This document shows, piece after piece, positions 36,494 to 45,583 of a stretch of 64,000 bases of DNA. A model generated the notes under the pieces. That model was not told the DNA's origin, made no database searches, and saw only the letters and a list, made by a program, of their open reading frames with translations. The stretch spans positions 1,054,001 to 1,118,000 of the forward strand of contig NZ_CP099399.1 of NCBI RefSeq assembly GCF_024721175.1, in the 5' to 3' direction. Both the position numbers and the translations under genes were made by a program. Position 1 is the first letter of the stretch. Every line of letters starts with the position of its first letter. Source of the stretch: Rhizobium sp. Pop5 (GTDB lineage: Bacteria; Pseudomonadota; Alphaproteobacteria; Rhizobiales; Rhizobiaceae).

Positions 36494-37114
36494 CTACCTC
36501 TCGTTAAGGTTGGGATCGATGGAGAACGCGGCGGCGATCTGCCTCAGCCACTCTTCCGTCCAGGTAATGCGCTGGGCCCTGAGGTCCTCGACAATGCTGT
36601 TGACCCAGGACAATTCGGTTGCATGAAGCGCTCGGACATATTCCATCTCGAGAAGAAAGAGCCTTGGAACGGCCTGCGCTTCCTGCAAAGCCTTGTCGAT
36701 CCGTCGAAGCTCCGACTCGATGGCTCTTGCCCTGAGCTCAAGCTGGCTCGCCACATCCTCAGGCGTAAGCAGAGGAAGAAATGACATGGCTGCGGGAAAT
36801 TCCGGATATTCCCGCGTCAGGGTCGACAATATCGCCCGCATCCATTCCAGCGCGACGTCGCGGCCCTTGTCGGTGATCTCGTAAACGGTCCGCTCGGGAC
36901 GCTTGTCGTCCCGGATCGTTTTCTGGGGGGTGATCAAACCCTCGCGTTCGAGCCGCTGGATTGTTTGATAGAGGCTTGCCCTCTGCGTGACATTGATTAC
37001 CTCGTCTTTGCCGCGTTCCTTGATGAGCCGCTGCATTCGGTAAGGGTGCAGCGGCTCTTCAATGAGCATTGCAAGGACGGCGAGCGCGATTGGGGAGCGT
37101 TTGATTGTTGTCAT
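36494..37114 (-). CDS. PadR family transcriptional regulator
   Basis: The 206-residue protein has the PadR winged helix: ALAVLAMLIEEPLHPYRMQRL, then TQRASLYQTIQRLEREGLI, with a C-terminal helical dimerisation domain. PadR proteins usually repress detoxification or efflux genes and release DNA on binding a phenolic or drug-like ligand. ATG at 37114 fits the conserved start. It precedes the FAD monooxygenase by 4 bases and probably autoregulates from the 37115-37347 gap shared with phnM. Confidence 0.9.
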   Translation of the reverse strand: MTTIKRSPIALAVLAMLIEEPLHPYRMQRLIKERGKDEVINVTQRASLYQTIQRLEREGLITPQKTIRDDKRPERTVYEITDKGRDVALEWMRAILSTLTREYPEFPAAMSFLPLLTPEDVASQLELRARAIESELRRIDKALQEAQAVPRLFLLEMEYVRALHATELSWVNSIVEDLRAQRITWTEEWLRQIAAAFSIDPNLNER

Positions 37115-37273
37115 GGTCGTATCATTACTAGTTATTTTATGACTATTCAACTGCGATCTGAATTTGTGGGCTCCTGGTCAATGCTGGGCTGGACCGATGA
37201 CCGTGAATCCGTCGCCGGCCGATCCGGCCGTTTCCCAAGCACAAGTTTCCGCGATAAGGTAATAGGGCCCAAA

Positions 37274-37291
37274 ATTTCATACGACTGTCAC
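37274..37291 (+). promoter_or_regulatory. Candidate PhoB box upstream of phnM
   Basis: ATTTCAT at 37274-37280 and CTGTCAC at 37285-37291 are separated by four bases, the arrangement of a PhoB half-site pair (consensus CTGTCAT, 11-base period). The second copy matches at 6 of 7 positions. It lies about 57-74 bases upstream of the phnM ATG. Phosphonate-breakdown genes are often PhoB controlled, so position supports the call. Confidence 0.5.
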
Positions 37292-37347
37292 GAAGCGGTT
37301 CTATCCGCTGCGGCTTGTCACTCATCGGATGCGTCAGGAGAAAGCCC

Positions 37348-38517
37348 ATGTGGCTCAGCAATTTCACCCTCGTTCTCCCAAACGAGGTGGTGAGCGAAGG
37401 TTCCGTGCGTGTTGAGGACGGCGCCATCGCCGAGATCAGGGCGGAGCCGCTTGCCGGTGCTGCCATCGATGGTGGCGGGCGGCTGCTGATGCCCGGTTTC
37501 GTCGACCTGCACGGCGACATGATCGAGCGAGAGATTGCACCGCGGCCAAATGCGCATATGCCGATCGATTTCGGCATTCACGAACTCGACAAGAAGCTTG
37601 CCGCCGCAGGTGTTACGACCGCCTTCGCTGCCGTCTCCTTCGCGACCGAAAGCGTCTACGGCCATGTGCGCTCGCTGGAGACGACGTCGGCCGTGATCGA
37701 GGGCATCAACCGGCTGCGCGACGATCTCCTGATCGACCATCGCGTCCACGCCCGCTACGAGATCACCAACGTCGGCGCGGCCCCGGCGCTCGAGCGGCTG
37801 CTGAATGCCGACCAGATCGATATGGTTTCGCTCACCGACCACACGCCGGGCCAGGGCCAGTACAATAACCTGCAGAGCTATATCCTCAGCATTTCCGAAC
37901 GCCGCGCCATCTCCGAGGAGATGGCGGCCGAGATCGTCGCCAAGCGCATCGCCATGCGCAACAATCCCGAGATCGAGACCAAGCTGAAGGAGATCGTCGC
38001 GCTGTCGCTGAAGCATAAGCTGTCGCTCGCCTCACACGACGACGACAGCGTCGAAAAGGTCGCCGAGATGCATGATCTCGGCGTCACCATCAGCGAGTTT
38101 CCGGTCACCGCACCTGCGGCCGAAGAGGCACGCCGTCGCGGCCTCTGGACGCTGATGGGCGCCCCGAATGCGCTCCGCGGCCAGTCGATGTCCGGCAATC
38201 TCAGCGCCCTCGATGCCGCCAGGGCCGGCCTGCTCAGCGTCATCGCCGCCGATTACCATCCGGCCGCCTTCGTGCCCGGCATCTTCAAGCTCGCCGACAC
38301 GGTGGAAGGCGGCCTGCCGGCCGCCGTCGCCATGGCGACCGCCAACGCCGCCCGCTCCGCCGGCCTGATGGATCGAGGCGAGATCGCCATCGGCCAGCGC
38401 GCCGATCTGGTGGCGGTCGAGCCGGGTGACATCAATCGCATTCGCGCCACCTTCCACGCCGGCCGCTTCGTCTACAGCGACGGGACGCTGCATCCGCTGC
38501 GGGCGCTGGCGGCTTAG
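37348..38517 (+). CDS. phnM: Alpha-D-ribose 1-methylphosphonate 5-triphosphate diphosphatase PhnM
   Basis: PhnM removes pyrophosphate from the triphosphate intermediate of the carbon-phosphorus lyase pathway, letting phosphonates serve as a phosphorus source. The 389-residue amidohydrolase-fold protein shows MPGFVDLHGDMIER (metal ligands His and Asp), LTDHTPGQGQ, SLASHDDD and ISEFPVTAP, all characteristic. ATG at 37348 follows CAGGAG. No other phn gene is in the window, so this copy is solitary and should act with a C-P lyase encoded elsewhere. A PhoB-like box lies upstream. Confidence 0.95.
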   Translation: MWLSNFTLVLPNEVVSEGSVRVEDGAIAEIRAEPLAGAAIDGGGRLLMPGFVDLHGDMIEREIAPRPNAHMPIDFGIHELDKKLAAAGVTTAFAAVSFATESVYGHVRSLETTSAVIEGINRLRDDLLIDHRVHARYEITNVGAAPALERLLNADQIDMVSLTDHTPGQGQYNNLQSYILSISERRAISEEMAAEIVAKRIAMRNNPEIETKLKEIVALSLKHKLSLASHDDDSVEKVAEMHDLGVTISEFPVTAPAAEEARRRGLWTLMGAPNALRGQSMSGNLSALDAARAGLLSVIAADYHPAAFVPGIFKLADTVEGGLPAAVAMATANAARSAGLMDRGEIAIGQRADLVAVEPGDINRIRATFHAGRFVYSDGTLHPLRALAA

Positions 38518-38679
38518 CTTTTAAAGAATCTGATTCTCGCTGGGTGGCAGGGCCTTGCAATGCGTGCAGCGGTTGTGTTGTTAGACGTAATTGCCATAAA
38601 GGCGGCTTCTGCTTGAGGGTCTCCAGGATGATGCCTTTATGCAATATTCTGGAATGATCTAACTTTGCGCGAGACGCTT

Positions 38680-39402
38680 ATGCCCATACGGCGCCATGCG
38701 GCCATTCTGGCGGTCCTTCTTCAGCCGGCGCTCCTCGGTGGATGCGACGCGTTTGGCTTCCATTCGTGGCGTTGGAACCAGAAAATAATTGTGGTTGTGG
38801 AAACGCCCACTGGGAGGCGCGTGGGAGAGTCCGTGCAAAGCGTCGGCTGGTCCGAAAGTCCTAGTTGGGCTCGTTTGGGTGACAGCGGCGGTGGATTCAG
38901 CAGCGATCTCGCTGGTGAAGCGGTCGTCGTGGAGCTTGCTCCAAGTAGATACATCTTCGTGCTTCCGAAAATATATGATGGTTTGGCGAGCGAGCAGGTT
39001 TTCAGGCCGCCTCTTAGCAGATCAGGAAATGCCGCGAGCCTTCGTGAAGAAATCAGAGCACAAAACGATCACTTGGAGCGGTTGAGACAGACGAGGGACG
39101 TTCCAAGGTCTTCTTATCCGGCGTTGGTAACGTTTTCGGATCTATCCGATCCCGCAACGGCACAAAAAGTCGATCTGGGAAATCTTGAGGCATCGTTTGG
39201 CTCAGGGTATCGACTTGTATCCATCAAACTCGCCATCACTGATGAGGCTAAAACTGAGGGCATCGTCGAACGAGTCCTTGGGCAAGGCTTCTTCGAAGAG
39301 TGGGCCAGAAAGCGCCAAGCTGCATTCACAAGCAGCGGTCCTTTCAAAAGGCTTCCCTTTGCTTTTCAGCTTTCCCGAAACGATTTCATAGCCGGAGAAT
39401 AG
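38680..39402 (+). CDS. Hypothetical lipoprotein of atypical composition
   Basis: The 240-residue product starts with a lipoprotein signal (ALLGGC, Cys22). The rest has no domain I recognise; it contains a positively charged helical segment (SLREEIRAQNDHLERLRQTRD) and a C-terminal region with SFGSGYRLVSIKLAI. Codon choice and base composition are clearly lower in GC than the flanking phnM and purN genes, consistent with recent acquisition. ATG at 38680 begins the signal peptide; no clear Shine-Dalgarno sequence is seen. Envelope location is likely; function is unknown. Confidence 0.65.
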   Translation: MPIRRHAAILAVLLQPALLGGCDAFGFHSWRWNQKIIVVVETPTGRRVGESVQSVGWSESPSWARLGDSGGGFSSDLAGEAVVVELAPSRYIFVLPKIYDGLASEQVFRPPLSRSGNAASLREEIRAQNDHLERLRQTRDVPRSSYPALVTFSDLSDPATAQKVDLGNLEASFGSGYRLVSIKLAITDEAKTEGIVERVLGQGFFEEWARKRQAAFTSSGPFKRLPFAFQLSRNDFIAGE

Positions 39403-39482
39403 CGCATGTTTATTTGTCTGAACTGGTGATGCGATCCCGTTGAGGAAAAGCAACCTGCTTAGTGCAGATAGCAGCGTAGTGT

Positions 39483-40154
39483 CTAACCGCAGTCCCCGAT
39501 CAGCGAGATGAGCTGAGCCTTGGGCGCGACGGCCGAAGCCTCGTTGCCAATAGCTTTACCGCCTTCCATTGTCACTCGGCCTTCAGCAAAGAGCCGCAGC
39601 GCCTGCGGATAGATCTGGTGTTCCACGGTGAGTACGCGCGCGGCAAGGCTTTCGGCCGTGTCGCCGGAAAGGAGCGGGACAGCGGCTTGGCCGATCACCG
39701 GACCCTCGTCCATGCCTTCGGTGACGAAATGCACGGTGCAGCCGGCGATCCGCATTCCGGCGTCGATGGCGCGCTGATGGGTGTGCAGGCCCGGAAACAG
39801 CGGCAGCAGGGAAGGGTGGATGTTGAGGATGCGGCCTTCATAACGTTGAATGAAGGTCGCCGTCAGCAGCCGCATGTAGCCTGCCAGGCAGAGGATGTCA
39901 GGTGAAAGCGTATCGAGCGCGGCAAAGATCGCAGCCTCATGCGCATCCTTGCTGGCATAATCCTTGCGGGGGAAAGCGAAGGTGGCGATGCCTTCGGCGG
40001 CTGCCTTGGCAAGCCCTCCGGCATCCGCCTTGTCGGAGATCACGCCGACGATCTCGGCCGGATAGTCGGCAGCCTTGGCCGCAGCGACCAGCGCCATCAT
40101 GTTGGAGCCGCCACCTGAGATGAAGACGACGACGCGTTTGCGCGGCGTGCTCAT
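39483..40154 (-). CDS. purN: Phosphoribosylglycinamide formyltransferase PurN
   Basis: PurN transfers the formyl group of 10-formyl-THF to GAR in purine synthesis. The 223-residue product shows [15 protein letters not shown] near the N-terminus, the catalytic [16 protein letters not shown] (Asn, His) and [13 protein letters not shown] with the catalytic Asp. ATG at 40154 overlaps the purM stop by 4 bases, so purM-purN is a coupled pair, as in many bacteria. Confidence 0.97.
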   Translation of the reverse strand: MSTPRKRVVVFISGGGSNMMALVAAAKAADYPAEIVGVISDKADAGGLAKAAAEGIATFAFPRKDYASKDAHEAAIFAALDTLSPDILCLAGYMRLLTATFIQRYEGRILNIHPSLLPLFPGLHTHQRAIDAGMRIAGCTVHFVTEGMDEGPVIGQAAVPLLSGDTAESLAARVLTVEHQIYPQALRLFAEGRVTMEGGKAIGNEASAVAPKAQLISLIGDCG

Positions 40155-41224
40155 AGGGCAAGCGTGCCCTTGTAGACTGTGCCGGCAGCGCCTTCGTCGC
40201 GGGCGATCATGCGGCCGAGCGTGACGACCTTTTCGCCTTCGGCTTCGAGTGCCGTCGACACGGCGGCGACATTCTCTTCGGCGACGACGACGATCATGCC
40301 GATGCCGCAGTTGAAGGTGCGCAGCATTTCCTTGGCCTCGACGCCGCCCGTCCTGGCGAGCCACGAAAACACTGGCGGTACCTTGACGGCCGCAAGATCG
40401 ATCTCGGCGGCCAGATGCTTCGGCAGCACGCGCGGAATATTCTCAGGGAAGCCGCCGCCGGTGATGTGGGCAAGCGCCTTCAGCGCACCCGTCTCGCGGA
40501 TCGCCTTCAGGAGCGGCTTCACATAGATGCGGGTCGGCTCGAGCAGCGCTTCGCCAAGCTTCTTGCCTTCGACGAACGGCGCCGGCGCATCCCAGCCGAG
40601 GCCGGACAGTTCGACGATCTTGCGCACCAGCGAGAAACCGTTGGAGTGGACGCCGGATGAGGCAAGCCCGAGGATCACGTCGCCCTCGGCGATATCGCCT
40701 GATGGCAGCAGCTTGCCGCGTTCGGCAGCACCGACGGCAAAACCGGCCAGATCGTAGTCGCCGGAAGAATACATGCCGGGCATTTCGGCCGTCTCGCCGC
40801 CGATCAGCGCACAGCCCGCTTCGCGGCAGCCGGCGGCAATGCCGCCGACGATGGCAGCGCCCTGATCCGGATCGAGCTTGCCGGTCGCGAAGTAGTCGAG
40901 GAAGAACAGCGGTTCGGCGCCTTGGACCACGAGATCGTTGACGCACATGGCGACGAGGTCGATGCCGACGGTGTCGTGATAATCAGCGTCGATCGCGATC
41001 TTCAGCTTGGTACCGACCCCGTCATTGGCGGCGACGAGAACCGGATCGGTAAAGCCTGCGGCCTTGAGGTCGAAGAGCCCGCCGAAGCCGCCGATCTCGC
41101 CGTCGGCGCCGGGGCGGCGGGTCGAGCGAACCGCGGGCTTGATCTTCTCGACGAGGAGGTTGCCGGCATCGATGTCGACGCCCGCATCGCTGTAGGTCAG
41201 GCCGTTTTTCCCAGACTGGCTCAT
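40151..41224 (-). CDS. purM: Phosphoribosylformylglycinamidine cyclo-ligase PurM
   Basis: PurM (AIR synthetase) closes the imidazole ring in purine synthesis using ATP. The 357-residue product contains the N-terminal [42 protein letters not shown] and [13 protein letters not shown], standard family landmarks. It heads the purM-purN pair. The 246-base gap upstream, shared with the divergent AI-2E family gene, should hold its promoter; I saw no PurR-like site. Confidence 0.97.
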   Translation of the reverse strand: MSQSGKNGLTYSDAGVDIDAGNLLVEKIKPAVRSTRRPGADGEIGGFGGLFDLKAAGFTDPVLVAANDGVGTKLKIAIDADYHDTVGIDLVAMCVNDLVVQGAEPLFFLDYFATGKLDPDQGAAIVGGIAAGCREAGCALIGGETAEMPGMYSSGDYDLAGFAVGAAERGKLLPSGDIAEGDVILGLASSGVHSNGFSLVRKIVELSGLGWDAPAPFVEGKKLGEALLEPTRIYVKPLLKAIRETGALKALAHITGGGFPENIPRVLPKHLAAEIDLAAVKVPPVFSWLARTGGVEAKEMLRTFNCGIGMIVVVAEENVAAVSTALEAEGEKVVTLGRMIARDEGAAGTVYKGTLAL

Positions 41225-41470
41225 GCTGGTCTCCGATGGCTATTTTCAGGCGGCTAACATGCCGCGTCATCTGTCGGTCGCAATTGCATGACAGGGGCGT
41301 TTATGCAAGCGCTGCATGGGAAAAGCCCCCAATTTCCCGCGTCTTCCCTGAGCCTTTCCGGGATTTGGCGCAACAGGGTTGACCATCTTTGCGCCTGCAT
41401 CCTATGTGCTGAATGGCCGCGTCGGATCGGATGCGGCATTCGGCGGCGGCGAGCGATCAGCGGGGAAGCG

Positions 41471-42595
41471 ATGCCACAGCATGTCAGCGGCAACAGTCTC
41501 AAGCGCCAGATCTTCTTCTGGCTGGCCGTGCTCGTCTTCTTCATCGCCTTTCTCTATGTCTTCAGCTCGATCCTGCTGCCTTTCATCGCCGGCATGGCGA
41601 TCGCCTATTTCCTGGATCCGGTGGCCGATCGGCTGGAGCGCCTGGGACTGAGCCGCATGATGGCGACGGTCGGTATCCTCGTTGCCTTCGTCATCGTTTT
41701 CGCCTTGGCGCTGATGATCCTCATTCCGGTGCTCATCAGCCAGTTCAACGATTTCGCCGGTCGGCTGCCGGGTTATATCAGCCAGTTGCAGCAGTTCATC
41801 ACCCAGACGCAGAATTCGCTGCTGCCGGACTGGGTCAAAAGCCAGGCCGGCACGATCAAGGACAATCTCTCCGCCATCCTCTCCGAAGGCATGGGTTTCC
41901 TCACCGGCCTCTTTGCGCAGATTTGGAATTCCGGCAAGGCGATTGTCGACGTCATATCGCTGCTCGTCGTCACCCCGGTCGTCGCCTTCTACATCCTTCT
42001 CGATTGGGACCGCATGGTTGCCAAGGTCGACCAGTGGATCCCGCGTGATTATGTCGGCGAGGTCCGCCAGATCGCCAAGGAGATCGACCAGGCGATCGCT
42101 GGCTTCATCCGCGGCCAGGGGTCGCTCTGCCTCATCCTCGGCATCTATTATGCCGCCGGCCTCTCCCTCGTCGGGCTGAATTTCGGCCTGCTGATCGGCC
42201 TCTTCGCCGGTATGATCAGCTTCATTCCCTATGTCGGCTCGATGGTCGGGCTTGTTCTCGCCATCGGCGTGGCGATCGTGCAGTTTTGGCCAGATTATTT
42301 CTGGATCGGCCTGGTGCTCGCCGTCTTCTTCAGCGGCCAGTTCCTGGAAGGCAATATCCTGCAGCCGAAGCTCGTCGGCTCGAGCGTCGGCCTGCATCCG
42401 GTCTGGCTGATGTTTGCGCTTTTTGCCTTTGGCGCGCTCTTCGGTTTCGTCGGTCTTCTGGTCGCCGTGCCGGCGGCAGCGGCCGTCGGCGTCCTTGTCC
42501 GTTTTGCGCTTTCACGCTACCTTCAGAGCGATCTCTATTTTGGCGGGTCTGCGAGCACCCGCGCCCGGAAGACGAAATCAGTTCCCAATGAATGA
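41471..42595 (+). CDS. AI-2E family transporter (PerM/YhhT-like membrane protein)
   Basis: The 374-residue protein has about eight membrane segments in the AI-2E/PerM pattern: LYVFSSILLPFIAGMAIAYFL near the N-terminus, an amphipathic central region, then AGMISFIPYVGSMVG and VFFSGQFLEGNILQPKLVG. The family is called after autoinducer-2 export but members transport various small solutes or ions, so substrate is unassigned. ATG at 41471 is preferred; the open frame upstream is not membrane-like. A TTGACC with a TATGTG 18 bases later lies near 41378. Its stop overlaps hdaA by 8 bases, so the two are likely co-expressed. Confidence 0.9.
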   Translation: MPQHVSGNSLKRQIFFWLAVLVFFIAFLYVFSSILLPFIAGMAIAYFLDPVADRLERLGLSRMMATVGILVAFVIVFALALMILIPVLISQFNDFAGRLPGYISQLQQFITQTQNSLLPDWVKSQAGTIKDNLSAILSEGMGFLTGLFAQIWNSGKAIVDVISLLVVTPVVAFYILLDWDRMVAKVDQWIPRDYVGEVRQIAKEIDQAIAGFIRGQGSLCLILGIYYAAGLSLVGLNFGLLIGLFAGMISFIPYVGSMVGLVLAIGVAIVQFWPDYFWIGLVLAVFFSGQFLEGNILQPKLVGSSVGLHPVWLMFALFAFGALFGFVGLLVAVPAAAAVGVLVRFALSRYLQSDLYFGGSASTRARKTKSVPNE

Positions 42596-43301
42596 CGTGA
42601 AGAACGCTGATCCGAAGCGCAAGGCCGGAGAGCAGCTGCCTTTGGCCTTTTCGCACGATGCGGCAAGCGGCCGTGACGACCTCCTGATTTCGGAGCGTCT
42701 CGCCGCTGCCGTTTCGATCGTCGATGCCTGGCCGGCATGGCCGTCGCCGGTCGTCGTGCTCGCCGGTCCCGTCGGTTCGGGAAAGTCCCATCTCGCCCGT
42801 ATCTGGAGCGAATTGAGCGGCGCCGTCAGCATCCATCCCGAGCTCGGCTCGGACGCCGCGGTTGCCGCCGCCGCCGGCCCGGTGCTGTTCGAGGATGCCG
42901 ATCGCCTCGGCTTCGACGACAATGCGCTCTTCCACGTCATCAACAGCGTGCGCGAAAACGGCAGCAGCCTGCTGATGACAAGCCGCCTCTGGCCGATGTC
43001 GTGGCCGGTTCTGCTGCCCGATCTGCGTTCGCGGCTGAAGGCCGCCACGGTCGTTGAGATCGGCGAGCCCGACGAGGCGCTGTTGTCGCAGGTGATAGTC
43101 AAGCTCTTCGCCGACCGGCAGCTTTATATAGATGACAAACTCGTGCTCTATATCGTTAACCGTATGGAGCGGTCGCTGAATGCGGCCCAGACGATCGTCG
43201 AAAGGCTCGACCGGCTGGCCCTATCACGGGGCACGAAAATCACCCGGTCTCTTGCTGCCGAAGTATTGAATGAATTGGGAAATTCGGAACCGGCCGATTG
43301 A
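42588..43301 (+). CDS. hdaA: DnaA regulatory inactivator HdaA
   Basis: HdaA with the beta clamp promotes hydrolysis of ATP-DnaA to limit replication initiation. The 237-residue AAA+ protein matches DnaA domain III: a QLPLAF clamp-binding-type motif near residues 16-21, Walker A GPVGSGKS (60-67), Walker B-like LFEDADRLG, and the RMERSLNAAQTIVERLD segment with the arginine residues of the family. There is no DNA-binding domain IV, as expected for Hda. The start overlaps the upstream permease gene by 8 bases. The stop abuts the ppk1 promoter. Confidence 0.93.
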   Translation: MNDVKNADPKRKAGEQLPLAFSHDAASGRDDLLISERLAAAVSIVDAWPAWPSPVVVLAGPVGSGKSHLARIWSELSGAVSIHPELGSDAAVAAAAGPVLFEDADRLGFDDNALFHVINSVRENGSSLLMTSRLWPMSWPVLLPDLRSRLKAATVVEIGEPDEALLSQVIVKLFADRQLYIDDKLVLYIVNRMERSLNAAQTIVERLDRLALSRGTKITRSLAAEVLNELGNSEPAD

Positions 43302-43333
43302 CTGTCACAGTTCCGTCGTGAAACTGATATAAT
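43302..43333 (+). promoter_or_regulatory. PhoB box and -10 of the ppk1-ppx promoter
   Basis: CTGTCAC (43302-43308), CCGTCGT (43313-43319) and CTGATAT (43324-43330) are spaced exactly 11 bases start to start, matching the PhoB repeat CTGTCAT with four-base spacers. A perfect TATAAT at 43328-43333 overlaps the last copy, where a -10 would lie when PhoB replaces the -35. It begins immediately after the hdaA stop and 65 bases before ppk1. Confidence 0.65.
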
Positions 43334-43366
43334 TGCCGTCGCGATTGAAAACGGGGTAAGCGGACC

Positions 43367-45571
43367 ATGGACAGCGCAGTCGCAGAAAATCAGGAAGCCT
43401 TCCCGCAGACCAATGACAACGTCCCCCCGTTGGAAGAATTGCTGACGAGTCCCGAGCGCTTCATCAACCGGGAATTCTCCTGGCTGCAGTTCAATCGTCG
43501 CGTCCTCGAAGAAACTTTGAACACCGAGCATCCGCTGCTTGAGCGCGTCCGCTTCCTGTCGATCTCCGCCGCCAACCTCGACGAGTTCTTCATGGTGCGC
43601 GTAGCCGGCCTCGAAGGTCAGGTGCGCCAGAACATCGGCATCCGCAGCCCCGACGGTAAGACGCCTGCCGAACAGCTCGATTCGATCCTGCAGGAGATCG
43701 ATCATCTGCAGATGGAGCAGCAGGCCTCACTCGCCGTCCTGCAGCAATATCTCGCCAAGGAAGACATTCTGATCGTGCGCCCCGGCGCCTTGAGCGATGC
43801 CGATCGCCAGTGGCTGGCCGCTGAATTCGAACAGTCGATCTTCCCCGTGTTGACGCCGCTGTCGATCGATCCGGCCCACCCGTTCCCGTTCATTCCGAAT
43901 CTCGGTTTCTCGATCGGTCTGCAGCTTGTCAGCAAGAGCGGCCGCGAGCCGATGACGGCGCTGCTGCGCCTGCCGCCGGCGCTCGACCGCTTCGTCCGCT
44001 TGCCGGACGAGGGGACCACGATCCGCTACATCACGCTGGAAGATGTCGCCAACATCTTCATCCACCGGCTCTACCCGGGCTACGAGGTGCAGGGTTCCGG
44101 TACCTTCCGTGTCATCCGCGACAGCGATATCGAAGTCGAGGAAGAGGCCGAGGATCTGGTCCGCTTCTTCGAAACGGCGTTGAAGCGCCGCCGCCGCGGC
44201 AAGGTTATCCGCATTGAGACCGACTCGGAAATGCCGGCCTCATTGCGCCAGTTCGTTGTCCAGGCGCTCAGCATTCCTGATAACCGCGTGGCCGTTCTGC
44301 CGGGCCTTCTGGCGCTGAACACCCTCTCCGAGATCACAAAGGCGCCGCGCGACGATCTCAGGTTTCTCCCCTACAATGCGCGATTTCCAGAGCGCGTCCG
44401 CGAACATGCCGGCGACTGCTTCGCCGCCATCCGCGAAAAGGACATGGTCGTCCATCACCCCTACGAATCCTTCGACGTGGTGGTCCAGTTTCTTCTCCAG
44501 GCTGCGCGCGATCCTGACGTCCTGGCGATAAAGCAGACGCTCTACCGCACCTCCAACGACAGCCCGATTGTCCGCGCGCTGATCGATGCCGCCGAAGCTG
44601 GCAAGTCGGTGACGGCGCTGGTCGAACTCAAGGCCCGCTTCGACGAAGAGGCGAATATCCGCTGGGCGCGCGATCTCGAGCGCGCCGGTGTGCAGGTCGT
44701 CTTCGGCTTCATCGAACTCAAGACCCACGCCAAGATGTCGATGGTCGTCCGCCGCGAGGAAGGCAAGCTCAGGACCTATTGCCACCTGGGAACGGGCAAC
44801 TACCACCCGATCACCGCGAAGATCTACACCGACCTCTCCTATTTCACCTGCAATCCCGTCATCGCCCATGACATGGCGAACATCTTCAATTTCATCACCG
44901 GTTACGGCGAGCCGGAGCAAGGCATGCAGCTCGCCATCTCGCCCTACACGATGCGCCCGCGTATCCTGCGTCACATCGAGGAAGAGATCCAGCATGCCAG
45001 GAACGGCGCCCCGGCGGCGATCTGGATGAAGATGAACTCGCTCGTCGATCCCGACATCATCGACGCGCTCTATCGTGCCAGCCATGCCGGCGTCGAGATC
45101 GATCTCGTCGTGCGCGGCATCTGCTGCCTGCGCCCGCAGGTGCCCGGCCTCTCGGAAAAGATCCGCGTCAAGTCGATCGTCGGACGCTTCCTCGAGCACA
45201 GCCGCATCTTCTGCTTCGGCAACGGCCACGGCCTGCCGTCCGACAAGGCGCTGGTTTATATCGGTTCGGCCGACATGATGCCGAGAAACCTCGACCGCCG
45301 CGTGGAAACGATGGTTCCGCTCACGAATCCGACCGTTCACGAGCAGGTCTTGTCACAGATTATGCTCGGCAACGTGATTGACAATCAACAAAGCTACGAG
45401 ATATTGCCCGACGGTACGTCGCGTCGCATGGAAGTGCGCAGGGGCGAGGAACCGTTTAATGCGCAGCAGTATTTCATGACCAATCCGAGCCTGTCGGGCC
45501 GTGGTGAAGCCTTGAAGTCCAGTGCGCCGAAGCTGATCGCAGGCCTGCTCGAAGGCCGCAACAACAAGTAA
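43367..45571 (+). CDS. ppk1: Polyphosphate kinase 1
   Basis: PPK1 makes inorganic polyphosphate reversibly from ATP. The 734-residue product has the N-terminal helical domain ([18 protein letters not shown]), and the two catalytic histidine regions: KTHAKMSMV with His454, the likely autophosphorylated residue, and [11 protein letters not shown] with His611. [11 protein letters not shown] is also conserved. Length is typical. ppx follows after 12 bases, so synthesis and breakdown are transcribed together, and a PhoB-type box with TATAAT precedes the gene. Confidence 0.98.
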   Translation: MDSAVAENQEAFPQTNDNVPPLEELLTSPERFINREFSWLQFNRRVLEETLNTEHPLLERVRFLSISAANLDEFFMVRVAGLEGQVRQNIGIRSPDGKTPAEQLDSILQEIDHLQMEQQASLAVLQQYLAKEDILIVRPGALSDADRQWLAAEFEQSIFPVLTPLSIDPAHPFPFIPNLGFSIGLQLVSKSGREPMTALLRLPPALDRFVRLPDEGTTIRYITLEDVANIFIHRLYPGYEVQGSGTFRVIRDSDIEVEEEAEDLVRFFETALKRRRRGKVIRIETDSEMPASLRQFVVQALSIPDNRVAVLPGLLALNTLSEITKAPRDDLRFLPYNARFPERVREHAGDCFAAIREKDMVVHHPYESFDVVVQFLLQAARDPDVLAIKQTLYRTSNDSPIVRALIDAAEAGKSVTALVELKARFDEEANIRWARDLERAGVQVVFGFIELKTHAKMSMVVRREEGKLRTYCHLGTGNYHPITAKIYTDLSYFTCNPVIAHDMANIFNFITGYGEPEQGMQLAISPYTMRPRILRHIEEEIQHARNGAPAAIWMKMNSLVDPDIIDALYRASHAGVEIDLVVRGICCLRPQVPGLSEKIRVKSIVGRFLEHSRIFCFGNGHGLPSDKALVYIGSADMMPRNLDRRVETMVPLTNPTVHEQVLSQIMLGNVIDNQQSYEILPDGTSRRMEVRRGEEPFNAQQYFMTNPSLSGRGEALKSSAPKLIAGLLEGRNNK

Positions 45572-45583
45572 AACTGGACCTAA

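Noticed and set aside
44240..45340. 366-codon open frame on the minus strand
   Set aside because: Antisense to ppk1, with no conserved features.
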